Of a stretch of DNA of 64,000 bases, positions 33,579-50,226 are shown in pieces. Every line of letters begins with the position of its first letter. Within the stretch, counting starts at the first letter, position 1. Origin of the DNA: Ovis canadensis (taxonomy: Eukaryota; Chordata; Mammalia; Artiodactyla; Bovidae); contig NC_091255.1 of NCBI RefSeq assembly GCF_042477335.2, positions 35,752,501-35,816,500 of the forward strand, in the 5' to 3' direction. The notes beneath the pieces are model-generated. The model worked only from the letters and a program-made list of their open reading frames with translations. It searched no databases and was not told where the DNA came from. A program made the position numbers and the translations under genes.

Positions 33579-34114
33579 GTGAGGACGCCCCCTCCCCTCC
33601 CCCCAGCTCTGCCACGGCCTCTCCCATTTCTGGACCCCATTCCCACCTAATGGGGGCCCAGGAGGCCCTCGAAGAGGCTTTATAAGGCCCTTGCACGCGG
33701 AGTCTCCCGAGCCCGTAGGACCACACCGGTGCTGGGACGCATTCGGGTCCCCAGCACGGAGCAGGAAGGGGGCTGGGCCAACCTGGCTCGGCTGAGTTCC
33801 GTCTCAGCGCGCCTTGACTCGGCTCCTTAAGCGCCATCCGGTTCTCTTTCAGTTTCCTCTAAAATCCTTCCCTTCTCATTAGATTCTATGACCTGAACCG
33901 TAGCCCTCGTATCCCCATTCCCTCCTGAGACGACCCGAACATGCCCACACACCCCATTCATTCCGCGGTGATGGAGAACTCTCTTCTCACTCTCGTTTAC
34001 GGATTCCCGGCGGAAGTTGTGTTCTCACATATCTCTGTACCATGTCAGTATTCCCGTACTGAGCCGTTTCCCTTATTAGCTCTCAGTTAGGATATCCCTT
34101 GTGCCAATAGACTT

Positions 34115-34318
34115 GTGTTAGTGCTCAGTCGTGTCCAACTCTTTGCTATGGACTGTAGCCCGCCAGGCTCCTCTGTTCATGGAATTCTCCAGGCAAAAGA
34201 ATACTGGAGTGGGTTGCCATTTCCTTCTCCAGGAAATTTCCTGACTCAGGAATAGAACCTAGGTCTCCTGCATTGTAGGCGGATTCTTTACCGTCTGAGC
34301 TACCAGGGAAGCCCCTGG
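34115..34318 (-). mobile_element. Bov-tA SINE in SENP3 intron 1
   Basis: GTGCTCAGTCGTGTCCAACT at the left edge, GAGCTACCAGGGAAGCCCC at the right edge. Confidence 0.85.
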
Positions 34319-34753
34319 TGGTATTAAAGTAGAGAAGTGGAGCCTGCAAATACTAGGCTTGATGTGGGGATCTGAGAAATAAGAGCCCTGAGGCCTGCTG
34401 CTTAGCCATTCTTCCTTGCCTCTAGCTGGTCAGGAGAGAGATGGTGGCACAGACTCTAAAGGGCAGCTTGTGGACCATGTTAACTATATAAGGCAGATCT
34501 GAAGTTAGGAGTGGGCAGAGGGGCTGGGGAGGGCTAAGATCCTGGGAGAGCAGGAGTCTCTTGCTGTGTTAAGACCTGGGTCTAAGGAAAGGAGTCCTGG
34601 TTTAGAAAAGCCAGTCATGTCTGCTTGAAATCTCTCTTTTCAGTAGTTTGTGTCTGATTGCAGAAGACGCATGTTGAGAAAGAGAGGCGGGATCTGGGGT
34701 GTAGGATGTTTGGATTCTGACACTCCAACTTTTGTTTTCCAGGCTATTGGAAG

Positions 34754-37700
34754 ATGAAAGAGACTATACAAGGGACTGGGTCTTGGGGGCCTGAGCCTCC
34801 TGGACCCGGCATAGCCCCAGCTTTTTCAAGTCCCAGGCGGGAGCGTCTTCGTTGGCCCCCACCCCCCAAACCCCGACTCAAATCAGGTGGAGGGTTTGGG
34901 CCAGACCCTGGGTCAGGGACCACAGTGCCAACCAGACGCCTCCCTGTCCCTCGGCCCTCTTTTGATGCCTCAGCTAGTGAAGAGGAGGAGGAAGAAGAGG
35001 ACGACGAAGATGAAGATGAGGAGGAGGAAGTGGCAGCTTGGAGGCTGCCCCCCAGATGGGGTCAGCTGGGAGCTTCCCAGAGGCCTCGCCCTCCCCGCCC
35101 TACTCATCGGAAAACCTGTTCACAGCGCCGTCGCAGAGCTATGAGAGCCTTCCGGATGCTGCTCTACTCAAAAAGCACCTCGCTGACATTCCACTGGAAG
35201 CTTTGGGGGCGCCACCGGGGCCGGCGGCGGAACCTCGCACACCCCAAGAACCATCTTTCACCCCGGGAAGGGGCTGTGACACCACAGGTGCCATCCCCCT
35301 GCTGTCGTTTTGACTCCCCCCGGGGACCACCTCCACCCCGGCTGAGTCTGTTAGGTGCTCTCATGGCTGAGGATGGGGTGAGAGGGTCTCCACCAGTGCC
35401 CTCTGGGGCCCCCATGGAGGAAGATGGATTAAGGTGGACTCCAAAGTCTCCTCTGGGCCCTGACTCTGGTAAGGTGGGAATGGGGCAGAGGAGAGGGTGG
35501 AAAGGGCTAAGATCGTGGGAGACCAGGAGTCTCTTGCTGTGATAAGAGCTGGGCCTAAGGAAAGTAGGAGGGCAGAGAGAGAGATTGCAGAACAGTTGTG
35601 CAATGTTTTAAGCCCCACTCGGAGCAGGAACTAAGTCTGGGAAGAGAGTCAAGGCGGGAAACAGGATTCCTAAGTAGGTGCCCTGTGCATAGATGAGAGA
35701 GGGAATCATGGTTTAGAAAAGCCAATCATATCTGCTTGAACACTCTCTTCATTTGGCCTCTGAGGGTAAGTGCCCCATGCATGTACATCTCATTCTTAGA
35801 GTGGTGGGATGGATCTCTCTGGGTAGAGGAGTACATCACCTGGACAGTTGTATGTGACATTCTCACTCAGAATGTTTCTCTTTTGGAGAATCCCAACTAA
35901 ACAACATCAGGCTCTGTCTTTATTAATTATTTGAGTATTTATTGAGTCTTTGCTGTATGCCAGGTACTATGCTAGTATGCTAGGCATTATGAGAAATAGC
36001 TTTGAAATTTACATCTCTCTGAATCCTAATGTTTTCTTGCTCTCCTTCTGTTTTTGAGTACAGGCATACCTCATTTCATTGCGCTTCACTTTATTATACT
36101 CCAGAGACATTGCATTTTTTCCAAATTGAAGGTCTGTGGCAACACTAAGTAGAGCAAGTCTTATCAGTGCCATTTTTCCAACAGTATTTGCTCAGTAGCA
36201 TGTCTGTGTCACGTTTTGGTTAATTCTTGAAATATTTCATTGCCTCCACCGCTGAAAAGATTACTGCTCACTGAAGGCTCAGAAGATAGCATTTTTAGCA
36301 ATGAAGTTTTTAAAAATATTTTTATTTTATTGGAATATAGTTGATTTACAGTGTTGTGTTTCAGGTGTACAGCAAAGTGATTCAGTTATACATATATTCA
36401 TTCTTTTTTAGATTCTTATGCAGGGTATCAGAGAACATTGAGTAGAATACCCTGTGCTATATATACTAAGTCCTGTATTATATATAGTAGTGTGTATATG
36501 TTCATCCCAAGCTCCTGATTTATCATTCCCCTCCACATTTCTCCTTTGGTAACTATAAGTTTGTTTTCAATATTTCTATAAGTTGGTTTCTGATTTGTAA
36601 ATAAGTTCATTTTATCTTTTTCTAAAAACCAGGTTCCACATACGCATGATAGCGGTTTGTGTCTTTCTGACATCACTTAGTATGATAATCTCTAGGTCTA
36701 TCCATGTTGCTGCAAATGGGAGTTTTTTTCATTCTTTATTTTATGGCTGAGTAACATGCCAGTGTTTACATAGGCTGCGTCATCTTTATCCATTCATCCA
36801 CTGATGAATGTTTAGATTGTTTCCATGTCTTGGCTGTTACAAATAGTGCTGCAGTGAACATCAGGGTGCAGGTATCTTCAGATTAGGGTTTTCTCCAGAT
36901 GTATGCCCAGGAGTGGGATTGCTGGGTCACCCGGTAGTTGCTGTTTTTAGTTAAGGAACCTCCATACTGTTCTCTGTAGTGATTTTACCACCTTACATTC
37001 CCACCAACAGTGTAGGAGGGTTCCCTTTTCTCCACACCCTCTCCAACCTTGTTTCTAGACTTTTTTCTTTTTAAGAAGACAGAGGTGGTTTATTTATTTT
37101 TTGACTGTGCTGGGTCCTTGTTGCTGTGCATGGACTTTCTCTGGTTGTCAAGAGTGGGGGGCTCTTCGTTGTGGTGGCTTCTCTTGTTGCGGAGCACAGG
37201 GTCTAGACACACGGGCTTAGTTGCTCTATGTCATGTGGACTCTTCTCTGACCAGGGATCACGTTGGCAGGTGGATTCTTATCCACTGTACTACCAGGGAA
37301 GTCCTCGTTTGTAGACTTTTTGATGGTGGCCATTCTGACCAGTGTGAGGTGATACCTCATTGTAGTTTTGATGTGCATTTCTCTGATGATTAGTGATGTT
37401 GAGCATCTTTTCATGTGTAATAAAGTATTTTTCAATTAGCTTTTTAGATATAATGTTGCACACTTAATAAATTATAGTATAGTAAAGGTAAGTTTTATAT
37501 GCACCAGGATACCCCAAAATTTGTGTGACTCAGCTTATTACAATATTTGCTTTATTGTAGTGGTTTGGAAGCAAACCTGCAATATCTCTGAGGTATGCCT
37601 GTAATAACTCTTCCTCTCTGTCCCTTATAACCTCTTGAACATAATTGTCTCATGCTTTAGGGTTTTCATTCTTTAGTGTTTGTACTGGTAGATTTTGTTT

Positions 37701-40700
37701 CAGTTCCTCCTTCTCGTGGTCTTATAATTTGGGTGCCTCATTTACTCTTCCCATTGTTCTTTGATCTGAGTGAGTTTCTTGCTTCCATCCTATTTCCCCT
37801 GCGCTGCAGGTCTCCTCTCTTGTACTCTGCCCAATGGCTTTGGGGGACCACTTGGGCCAGAAGGAGAGCGAAGTCTGGCACCCCCTGATGCCAGCATCCT
37901 CATCAGCAATGTGTGCAGCATCGGGGACCACGTGGCCCAGGAGCTTTTTCAGGGCTCAGATGTGGGCACTGCAGAAGAGGCCGAGCGGCCTGGGGAGAAA
38001 GCTGGCCAGCACAGCCCTCTGCGGGAGGAGCATGTCACCTGTGTGCAGAGTAAGGAGCCCTCCAGGATCTCGTCTTTCCTCTTAGCTGACTGTGAGATTG
38101 GAATCTGGAGTCTCACTTTTCTTTCCTCCCTCCACTCAGGCATCTTGGATGAATTCCTTCAGACTTACGGCAGCCTCATCCCCCTCAGCACAGATGAGGT
38201 AGTGGAGAAACTAGAGGACATTTTCCAGCAGGAGTTCTCTGCACCTTCCAGGTGAGGCATGAAAGAGATGCCCTTTGGAAGAGGGCTGGGACCTGAGAGA
38301 TGGGGAGAGAATGCTGCTGCCTTTTCTCCCATAGGGATGTAGTCGGGGAGGAGGAGGAAGCTAGAACTGAAGGGGAGGAATCTGCAGACAAGGTGCCAAG
38401 CCCCCGTGAGCCACCCGGGAGGGCCTTTACCTGGGACCCTGAAATACCACGTGGACCTAAGTATTCCTGTGCTTCTTACAGGGGAGTGTGCCTTTAGCAA
38501 GTCCTCAAAAGGACCCATGACCCAAAGAAAAAGTTTTAGATTCTTATTCTAGGCAGTAGAAGGTACTCTGTGCCCAAGCCACCGCCCCCACCCCAATCTC
38601 TTGCATGACTCAACCCTTGGCCTACCCAGGAAGGGCCTGGTGCTGCAGTTGATCCAGTCATACCAGCGGATGCCAGGCAATGCCATGGTGAGGGGCTTCC
38701 GAGTCACCTATAAGCGGCATGTGCTGACCATGGATGACCTGGGGACTTTGTATGGACAGAACTGGCTCAATGACCAGGTAAGGAGGTGTGGAGAAACAGG
38801 CCCAAGAGGGGGTTTGGGGAACAACGTTGTTTGGGGCCCTCTCTGTGGGGAAGCCCTGTACCCATGCCACACCCTCCGTGGCAAGTGGCCTCCCATCTTC
38901 TCCTCAGGTGATGAACATGTACGGAGACCTGGTCATGGACACAGTCCCTGAAAAGGTAGGCCTAACCAGATACTTCAGTGCCTGGAAAAACTTTGGAAGT
39001 TTTAAGCAGCTTTTTCAGTCTCTTTCATGTCTTCCATTTTACATAAAGAGGGTCTTTCTTTCTGGGGAGAGATAGTAGAAGGTAATTTGTTAAATTCAAA
39101 TTTGTAATCTTGGTCCTGAACTTTTCAATTCTAATCCTTTCCCCTAGTCTATAGTGTTTTTCCCCAATGGCTAATCCCACAAATCAGGGTGGGAAGTTAT
39201 AAGATGAGGTTGAAAACAGTTTGTGCTTTTTCCCTTTAGTAAGTTGGACTGGAGTTTGTGGAAACCAGTCCTTAGAGCTGTGATGAAATGGAATGGGCGG
39301 GGGAGAGGACACGTGGCGGGAGGGCCTGCGGTCTGTTGATTCCACCTGGCTCTTTTGTATCATTGGCACAGGTGCATTTCTTCAACAGTTTCTTCTATGA
39401 TAAACTCCGTACCAAAGGTTATGATGGGGTGAAAAGGTGGACCAAAAACGTGAGTTATGAATTCACATCTTATGTAACACCTTGCCTCTAAAGAAGAGTT
39501 CTGTTTCCTATGAATCCTTTCCCCAACCCTGTTCATTCAGACTTTCAAGTATTTATTAAATGTCTTTTGTGTGCCAGGTTAACTGTTCTGGGCATTAAGA
39601 ATACAGTATTAAATAAGGAAAACTTATTGCCTTTTAGGGGTGAGAATCAATAAGCCAGTTAAAGTACAGCTGGTGATAATTTGCTGTAAACAACAGTAAT
39701 GTGGTAGCATGGGGCTGGGTACTTTAGATAGGGTGGTTTGGGAAGGCTTCTCTTAGCTGATACTTGAGTGAGGAGGAGCCAACCCTGTGCACATCTGGGC
39801 AAGGGTATACTAAGCAAAGGGAACACCAGGAACATGGGACACAGAGCAAGAAAGAACATTTGAGGATCAGAGGGCCTGTGTGGCTGCCTGTGTGGTTGGA
39901 GCAGAGTGAGCAAAGGAAAAACCATAGAAAATTTGGTCAGAGAGTAGATCATGTGAGGTGTGGAGGGCAGGTCCACCAGGGTAGATTTTATACTTTGTGG
40001 TCTAAGAAGCCATTGAAGAGCATCAAGCAATCTGGGAAGTGACTCATGTTCTAAACTCCTGTTTGGTGATAGAGGGAAAGCGGGCAAGAGTGGAAGCAGG
40101 CAGACTAAACAGAGTAGCTGAGAAGTCCTGATGAGAAACTTGGGCCAGAGTGGTCAATGTGGAAATACTGATAGAAGTAGTTTTATTTAGGGTAGCTCTT
40201 GCAGGTAGAACCAATAGGACTTTCTGATGGATTGGACATGAGAGATGAGGAAAACATAGCAATCAAGGATGATGCCTAGGTTTTTGGCCTAAGTTACTGG
40301 GGAATATAATTAAGGCGGAGGGCAGCAGGTTTGGTGGGGTGGGAAAGAGTTCTTTTCTCCATTCCGATTAGTTTACCTGTCCTCCAATTCAAAGGCCAGG
40401 AAATTTCTATAGTGAGGTAGGGCCATTGCCTCTAGCATTTCTTAATTCCTGTTTCCCTGTAGAGGTGGGGTGACATGCATCGGAAAGAACTTGGCTTTCT
40501 CTATGCCTGTGTTTAAATTCCACCTCTGTCATCTCTTACTTCTCTCACCTTGAGCAAGTTGCTTTACTTTTCCAAACCAGTTTCCTCATGAGAACTTTGT
40601 TTCAGAATTGTTGTGTTAACTGACTGAGCATCTGTTTGGTGCCATGCATTGTTCTTAGTGTATTATGGATATCATTGTTCTTAGTGTATTGTGGATATTA

Positions 40701-42284
40701 ATTAGTTCAATCTGTGTAACAAACAGGTGAGGGTAGATACTGTTATTTTCAGTCTTACAGAAAAAGGAATTGAGGTATAAAGTTACTAAGTAACTTGCTT
40801 GGGTCATAAGCTAGTGCATGGAAGAGCTGAGTTTGAACCCTGAGAGTCTGGCTCCAGGATCTTGAACCTACTAAGCACTTGTACCTTTAATGTGTAAAAA
40901 GTACCTGGCTTATCCTGGGCCCTCCAGTGTGTGTTCTGTACCACCTCCTCTGTCTTGCTTTCCTCCTTAAGCCCAAGAATCCAGACATCCAGATGCTGGG
41001 CCTTGCTTCACGGTCCAGGGGCTGGGTGTTGAGTTCTTCCACTTAGCTCCTTGCCTGCTCCTCCTTTAGAACTCTCATAACAATTAGCAGGATTCCTGTG
41101 CTGTCTTACCTGACCTCCATCCCTGCCTCCTTAGGTGGACATCTTCAATAAAGAGCTCCTGCTAATCCCCATCCACCTGGAGGTGCATTGGTCCCTCATC
41201 TCTGTTGACGTGAGGCGGCGCACCATCACCTATTTTGACTCGCAGCGCACCCTGAACCGCCGCTGCCCTAAGGTTTGAGAGGGAAGGGAAAGATGGGCAG
41301 AATGTGGGGAGGAGATCCAGTGGCAAGGCATTTCAGGCAGAAGGTTGGGTTTTGGGTCTCTGATGAGCAACCTGGGCTTGGTGCCTGTGACCAGCACAGC
41401 TTGGGTTCAGTTGGGAAATGAAGAGGCTCACTTCCTCCTTTCCTCCATCTACACAGCATATTGCCAAGTATCTGCAGGCAGAGGCAGTGAAGAAAGACCG
41501 GCTGGATTTCCACCAGGGCTGGAAAGGTTACTTCAAAATGGTAAGTTCCTAGAGGAGGTTTAAGCGGGGTTGGGGTGGTAGGGGGTGTGGTAGGACGCAG
41601 AAGTTGAAGCTATACCCTTAGGGTCTCCAGGAGAAGGGCTTACCTTCTTTTTATTCTCCAGAATGTGGCCAGGCAGAATAATGACAGTGACTGTGGCGCC
41701 TTTGTGTTGCAGGTAAGCAGATACTAGGTGGGTTAAAGAGAGTTGGGAGGGAGGGGGAAGCTGTTCGGCCTCCCTCATTTGACTTAGAACCGCTTACGCA
41801 GCGGGAGTAACCCTACGTGTTAGAATGCAGAAACCCTGATTTCATTGGTCCTCTCTTGGCTTCTCCATACCTTGTTGGGATGGGATCCTTGGGCTCTGGC
41901 CCTGATATAGCTGCCTCTGATCCCCAGTGCAAAGTGTTTTTGTTAAACACTTGATATTTTATGTACCAAATAGGAACCTTGGCTTTACAGTCAGATTTTT
42001 TTGAACCCCAGCCTATGGGACCTTGGTTTCGTTTGTTTGTGAAATGGGAATATTTTTGGAAAGATCCAGTGAGAGGTGTATCAGAAGAAATACGTAGCAC
42101 AGGTCCTACTGGGTAGTGGGGAGGTGGGGCGTGCTCAGTAGGTGGTTCTCATGGCCTGCTTTGTTAACCCCAGTATTGCAAGCACCTGGCCCTGTCTCAG
42201 CCATTCAGCTTCACTCAGCAGGACATGCCCAAACTTCGTCGGCAGATCTACAAGGAGCTGTGTCACTGCAAACTCACTGTGTGA
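34754..42284 (+). CDS. SENP3: SUMO-specific peptidase 3
   Basis: Nucleolar cysteine protease of family C48 that removes SUMO2/3 from targets such as nucleophosmin and supports ribosome maturation. Coding exons: 34754-35468, 37810-38049, 38140-38251, 38630-38777, 38908-38955, 39372-39449, 41135-41272, 41457-41540, 41662-41712, 42174-42284; phases close to 574 aa, equal to human. The long first coding exon encodes a proline/arginine-rich head, an acidic run near 75-96 and basic clusters ([10 protein letters not shown]) suited to nucleolar targeting. The C-terminal protease domain carries H465 (EVHW), D482 (YFDSQ) and the nucleophile C532 (DSDCGAF), plus the glutamine N-terminal to it. It ends CHCKLTV. 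EIF4A1 starts 1.3 kb downstream on the same strand. Confidence 0.97.
36314..37419 (-). mobile_element. L1 3' end inside the Tigger1 copy
   Basis: Starts with AAAAATATTTTTATTTTATT and runs backward through the L1 3' UTR (TGGAATATAGTTGATTTACA, GTTTCAGGTGTACAGCAAAG) into ORF2 end sequence (GATGGTGGCCATTCTGACC, ATGTGCATTTCTCTGATGAT). Diverged flanking repeats AATGAAGTTTTT / AATAAAGTATTTTT suggest the target duplication. Confidence 0.85.
37083..37308 (-). mobile_element. CHR-2 SINE inside the L1
   Basis: Reverse CHR-2: GTTTATTTATTTTTTGACTG, GTGGTGGCTTCTCTTGTTGC, CTGACCAGGGATCACGTTGG, ending CACTGTACTACCAGGGAAGTCC-like sequence. Confidence 0.8.
39540..40330 (+). repeat. Old mammalian repeat in SENP3 intron, family unassigned
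   Basis: Phrases such as TTTTGTGTGCCAGGTTAACT, GGCTTCTCTTAGCTGATACT and AGCAAAGGGAACACCAGGAA resemble a common ancient interspersed repeat found in many mammalian introns. I cannot name it safely. Confidence 0.45.
40612..40875 (+). repeat. MIR remnant with internal 26-bp duplication
   Basis: TGAGCATCTGTTTGGTGCC, AAGTTACTAAGTAACTTGC, GAGTTTGAACCCTGAGAGTC follow the MIR order. Units at 40647-40672 and 40673-40698 are tandem copies differing at one base. Confidence 0.75.
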
Positions 42285-42690
42285 GCCTCGTATCCCAGGC
42301 CTCAAGCCCATTCGTTAATGGGCAGGGGAACATGGGAGACCCTTCCCAAGAAACTCAAGTTCCTTTTGTCTTTAGCCTCTTTCCACCCAGTTCCCTTTGG
42401 TTTTTCATATTTAAATGTTTTGATTTCTGTATTTTTTTTTTTCCCTTTGAGAGAATACTTGTTGATTTCTGATGTTCAAGGGGTGGCCATGGAAAATCCC
42501 CTATTTCCCGCTGTCTGCAAGGGAGTATGGCCTTGTGGCCTGGGTGGGGCAGTCATCTCCCTTCCATGTGCAGGGGCGGCGGTGGGGGGCAGAAAAATCT
42601 AGGGGTGGTGGGCGGGCAATGGGATTACTGCCTGCCAAATCGTCAAACATTTTTTATATATATATATAAATGCCACGGTCCTCCTCTGTC

Positions 42691-42696
42691 AATAAA
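42691..42696 (+). terminator. SENP3: SENP3 polyadenylation signal
   Basis: AATAAA 407 bases after the stop, following a short TA-repeat and before a GTGGTGGTCTT downstream element. Confidence 0.75.
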
Positions 42697-42719
42697 GGAT
42701 CCTTTGGAGATACATAGTG

Positions 42720-43612
42720 GTGGTCTTCCTTAAGGGGCCTCAACCTAGTGGATATGCTCTCAGGCTTTCCTCCAGCCAGTGCTGTTAGCTTCCCCTTATG
42801 GGATTTAAGACTCCTGGGGCGAGCTTTCCATCCGTGGCTCAGACAGCACCACCACCATGCCGTCCCCAAAAAGAATCCCCCAGTGGGGGGCGCCAAGCTG
42901 CAAGTACGGAGGGTTGGTAAGCCTCAAAAATAAGGGAGCTTGAGAGGTGCTAAAGTTGGGGAAACAGCACACTTAAGGGGGCAGGCAGTATTTATGACAG
43001 CAACCCCAGATGCTAGTAAACTCATAAATCAGTTTACTCCACCCGTTCTTCCAGCCCAGGAACCCTCCTAGCCGCTGGGGTATGGTTCTTGATTCCATTA
43101 TCTCTGCACATTCGGGGTTGGTGTCCGACTTATCGTTGGTGCAGGAGAGAACAAAATTAAATGTAGGTCCAGTGGAGACCTGGAGTAGAGATCGACGAAA
43201 GTGGTAGTCCCGGGAGCCCGGAAGTCCCTGGAGGCTGAAACCTCGCCCCCTTTGCCTGATAGGGCGCGCTAGGCCACATGACCAGGGCACTATCGCCTCC
43301 GCACGTGTAGGGGTGCAGGGCCTCAAGATGGCTGCCAGGCCGCGAGGCCTGACTCCTGTACGTCACTTCCGTACCGGCAAGAAAGGCGGGTCCTTTAGCC
43401 AATGAGGCTGCGGGGCGGGTCTTCATCTTGATAGGCGTTCAAGTTATCCAATGGTGGCTGCGTGCCAGGGCGCCTACGAATTGACGTCACGCAGGGTTGC
43501 TGAGAGGCGGCAGGCGGGGCCGAGGCGGTCAAGCCAATGTGATGGCTGGGGCGGGGTCGAGCGCTCTATAAGTTGTCGATAGGCGGGCACTCCGCCCTAG
43601 TTTCTAAGGATC
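42720..43612 (+). promoter_or_regulatory. EIF4A1: EIF4A1 promoter and 5' UTR
   Basis: The CpG-rich block contains CACGTG (43302-43307), a YY1-like AAGATGGCTGCC (43325-43336), CCAAT boxes (43399, 43450 and 43534 areas), a full CRE palindrome TGACGTCA (43482-43489) and GC boxes. A TATA-like TATAAG lies at 43567-43572, about 45 bases before the start codon. This fits a strong housekeeping promoter. The start site itself is inferred. Confidence 0.7.
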
Positions 43613-49120
<5,508 letters not shown>

Positions 49121-49261
49121 GGGGGGCTGTTGTGCTACCTAGCACCAGCCAGGGATGAAACCTTGGAGGGGGCTGAGGAGCAGCAGGAGGGGGGAGGGAA
49201 GGGAGCCAAGGGATGGACATCTTGTCATTTTTTTTTCTTTTTTTTTTTCTTTGACTCTTTG

Positions 49262-49267
49262 AATAAA
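49262..49267 (+). terminator. EIF4A1: EIF4A1 proximal polyadenylation signal
   Basis: AATAAA 142 bases after the stop, in TTTGAATAAATGTCAC, after a long T/C tract. Confidence 0.75.
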
Positions 49268-49628
49268 TGTCACTTTTTGAGGCAAAAGAAGGAACCGTGA
49301 ACATTTTAGACACCCTTTTCTTTGGGGTAGGCGCCGTCTTCTTCTCCCAAAAACACTAATCCATTTCCCTAACCTAGTCAACCTCGAAACCCCAGAGGCT
49401 CTCCCACCCCAGCTGAATTCCTCTGAAAACATTCATTCAGTAGGGGCTACAATTTTGCTCCACCTCATCTGCTGGGCCAAATCTGGAGGGCAAACCCCTG
49501 AGCGAGGTAGCCCAGGGGATTGTCCCCAGGCAGGGGGTGGGGGGGGGAGCAGGGGAGAGAAAATGGTAGCCATTTTTACATTGTTTTGTATAGTATTTAT
49601 TGATTCAGGAAACAGACACGAAATTCTG

Positions 49629-49634
49629 AATAAA
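49629..49634 (+). terminator. EIF4A1: Possible distal EIF4A1 polyadenylation signal
   Basis: AATAAA in TTCTGAATAAAATGACTTGG about 370 bases beyond the proximal signal, still ahead of the CD68 promoter. It may give a longer EIF4A1 3' UTR. Confidence 0.5.
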
Positions 49635-49649
49635 ATGACTTGGAAACTG

Positions 49650-50226
49650 CCTGCCTTGGCTTCTCATTTCTTCCCTCCTCTTCCCTCCCACCTGCTGTTG
49701 GGTACAGCTGTACTGCCCCCGCCCCTGCTAATAGTTAACTTTCTGTTGCACTGGAAAATGGTCATATTAACCCGGGGGTATGACCTTTACATAGGGGTTG
49801 AGCAAGGACCATCATAAGCACCTCACATGTCTCAGCAAAGAGGAAGTGATGGAGGGAAAAGGGAGTGCTACATCCTAGTGAGCTCTCCCATAGAGGGGCT
49901 GCTGCCTCTGTAATCACTTGTTGCAACTGCTAAGCATATTTTGCTGAGGAAGACAAATCCATAAGGAACAACTTCCCCAAAACTCCCCATCTCACTACCC
50001 ACATGATTCTGCTAGCTCCTTTGGTGACACCACGGCCAATCATTTAATGACTAAGAGATCACGGTGGCTGGGGCTGAGGTGCCTGAGTCAGGCTGGGGGT
50101 GGGATCACCTCGAGTTAACAGTCAGAGATTTCCTCTTTTTTCCAAACAGAAGGCAGAGGGTACAGGGTTGGTTGAGCAGGCAGCTGGTACTAACACTGCT
50201 GGACTTGGGGAGAAGGCTGTTCTGTC
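49650..50226 (+). promoter_or_regulatory. CD68: CD68 upstream region with PU.1/ETS-type motifs
   Basis: No CpG island. AAAGAGGAAGTGATGG (near 49838) and the reverse-strand AAAAGAGGAAA (50129-50140, about 90 bases before the start codon) are PU.1-type purine boxes, as expected for a macrophage promoter. CTCACATGTCTCAG (49822 area) is E-box-like. Start site not determined. Confidence 0.55.

Larger units (their letters stand above)
36061..37601 (+). mobile_element. Tigger1-like DNA transposon remnant in SENP3 intron
   Basis: Terminal inverted repeats CAGGCATACCTCA (36061) and TGAGGTATGCCTG (ending 37601) lie between TA dinucleotides (36059-36060 and 37602-37603), the pogo/Tigger target duplication. 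The 5' part (AAATTGAAGGTCTGTGGCAA, GTGCCATTTTTCCAACAG) joins directly to the transposon's 3' part (CTGAAGGCTCAGAAGATAGC), so most of the transposase region is lost. An L1 is inserted near 36314. Confidence 0.85.

Noticed and set aside
33143-33837. Minus-strand frames of 167 and 192 codons in the SENP3 CpG island
   Set aside because: Composition effect of GC-rich DNA with proline and serine runs; no recognisable protein.
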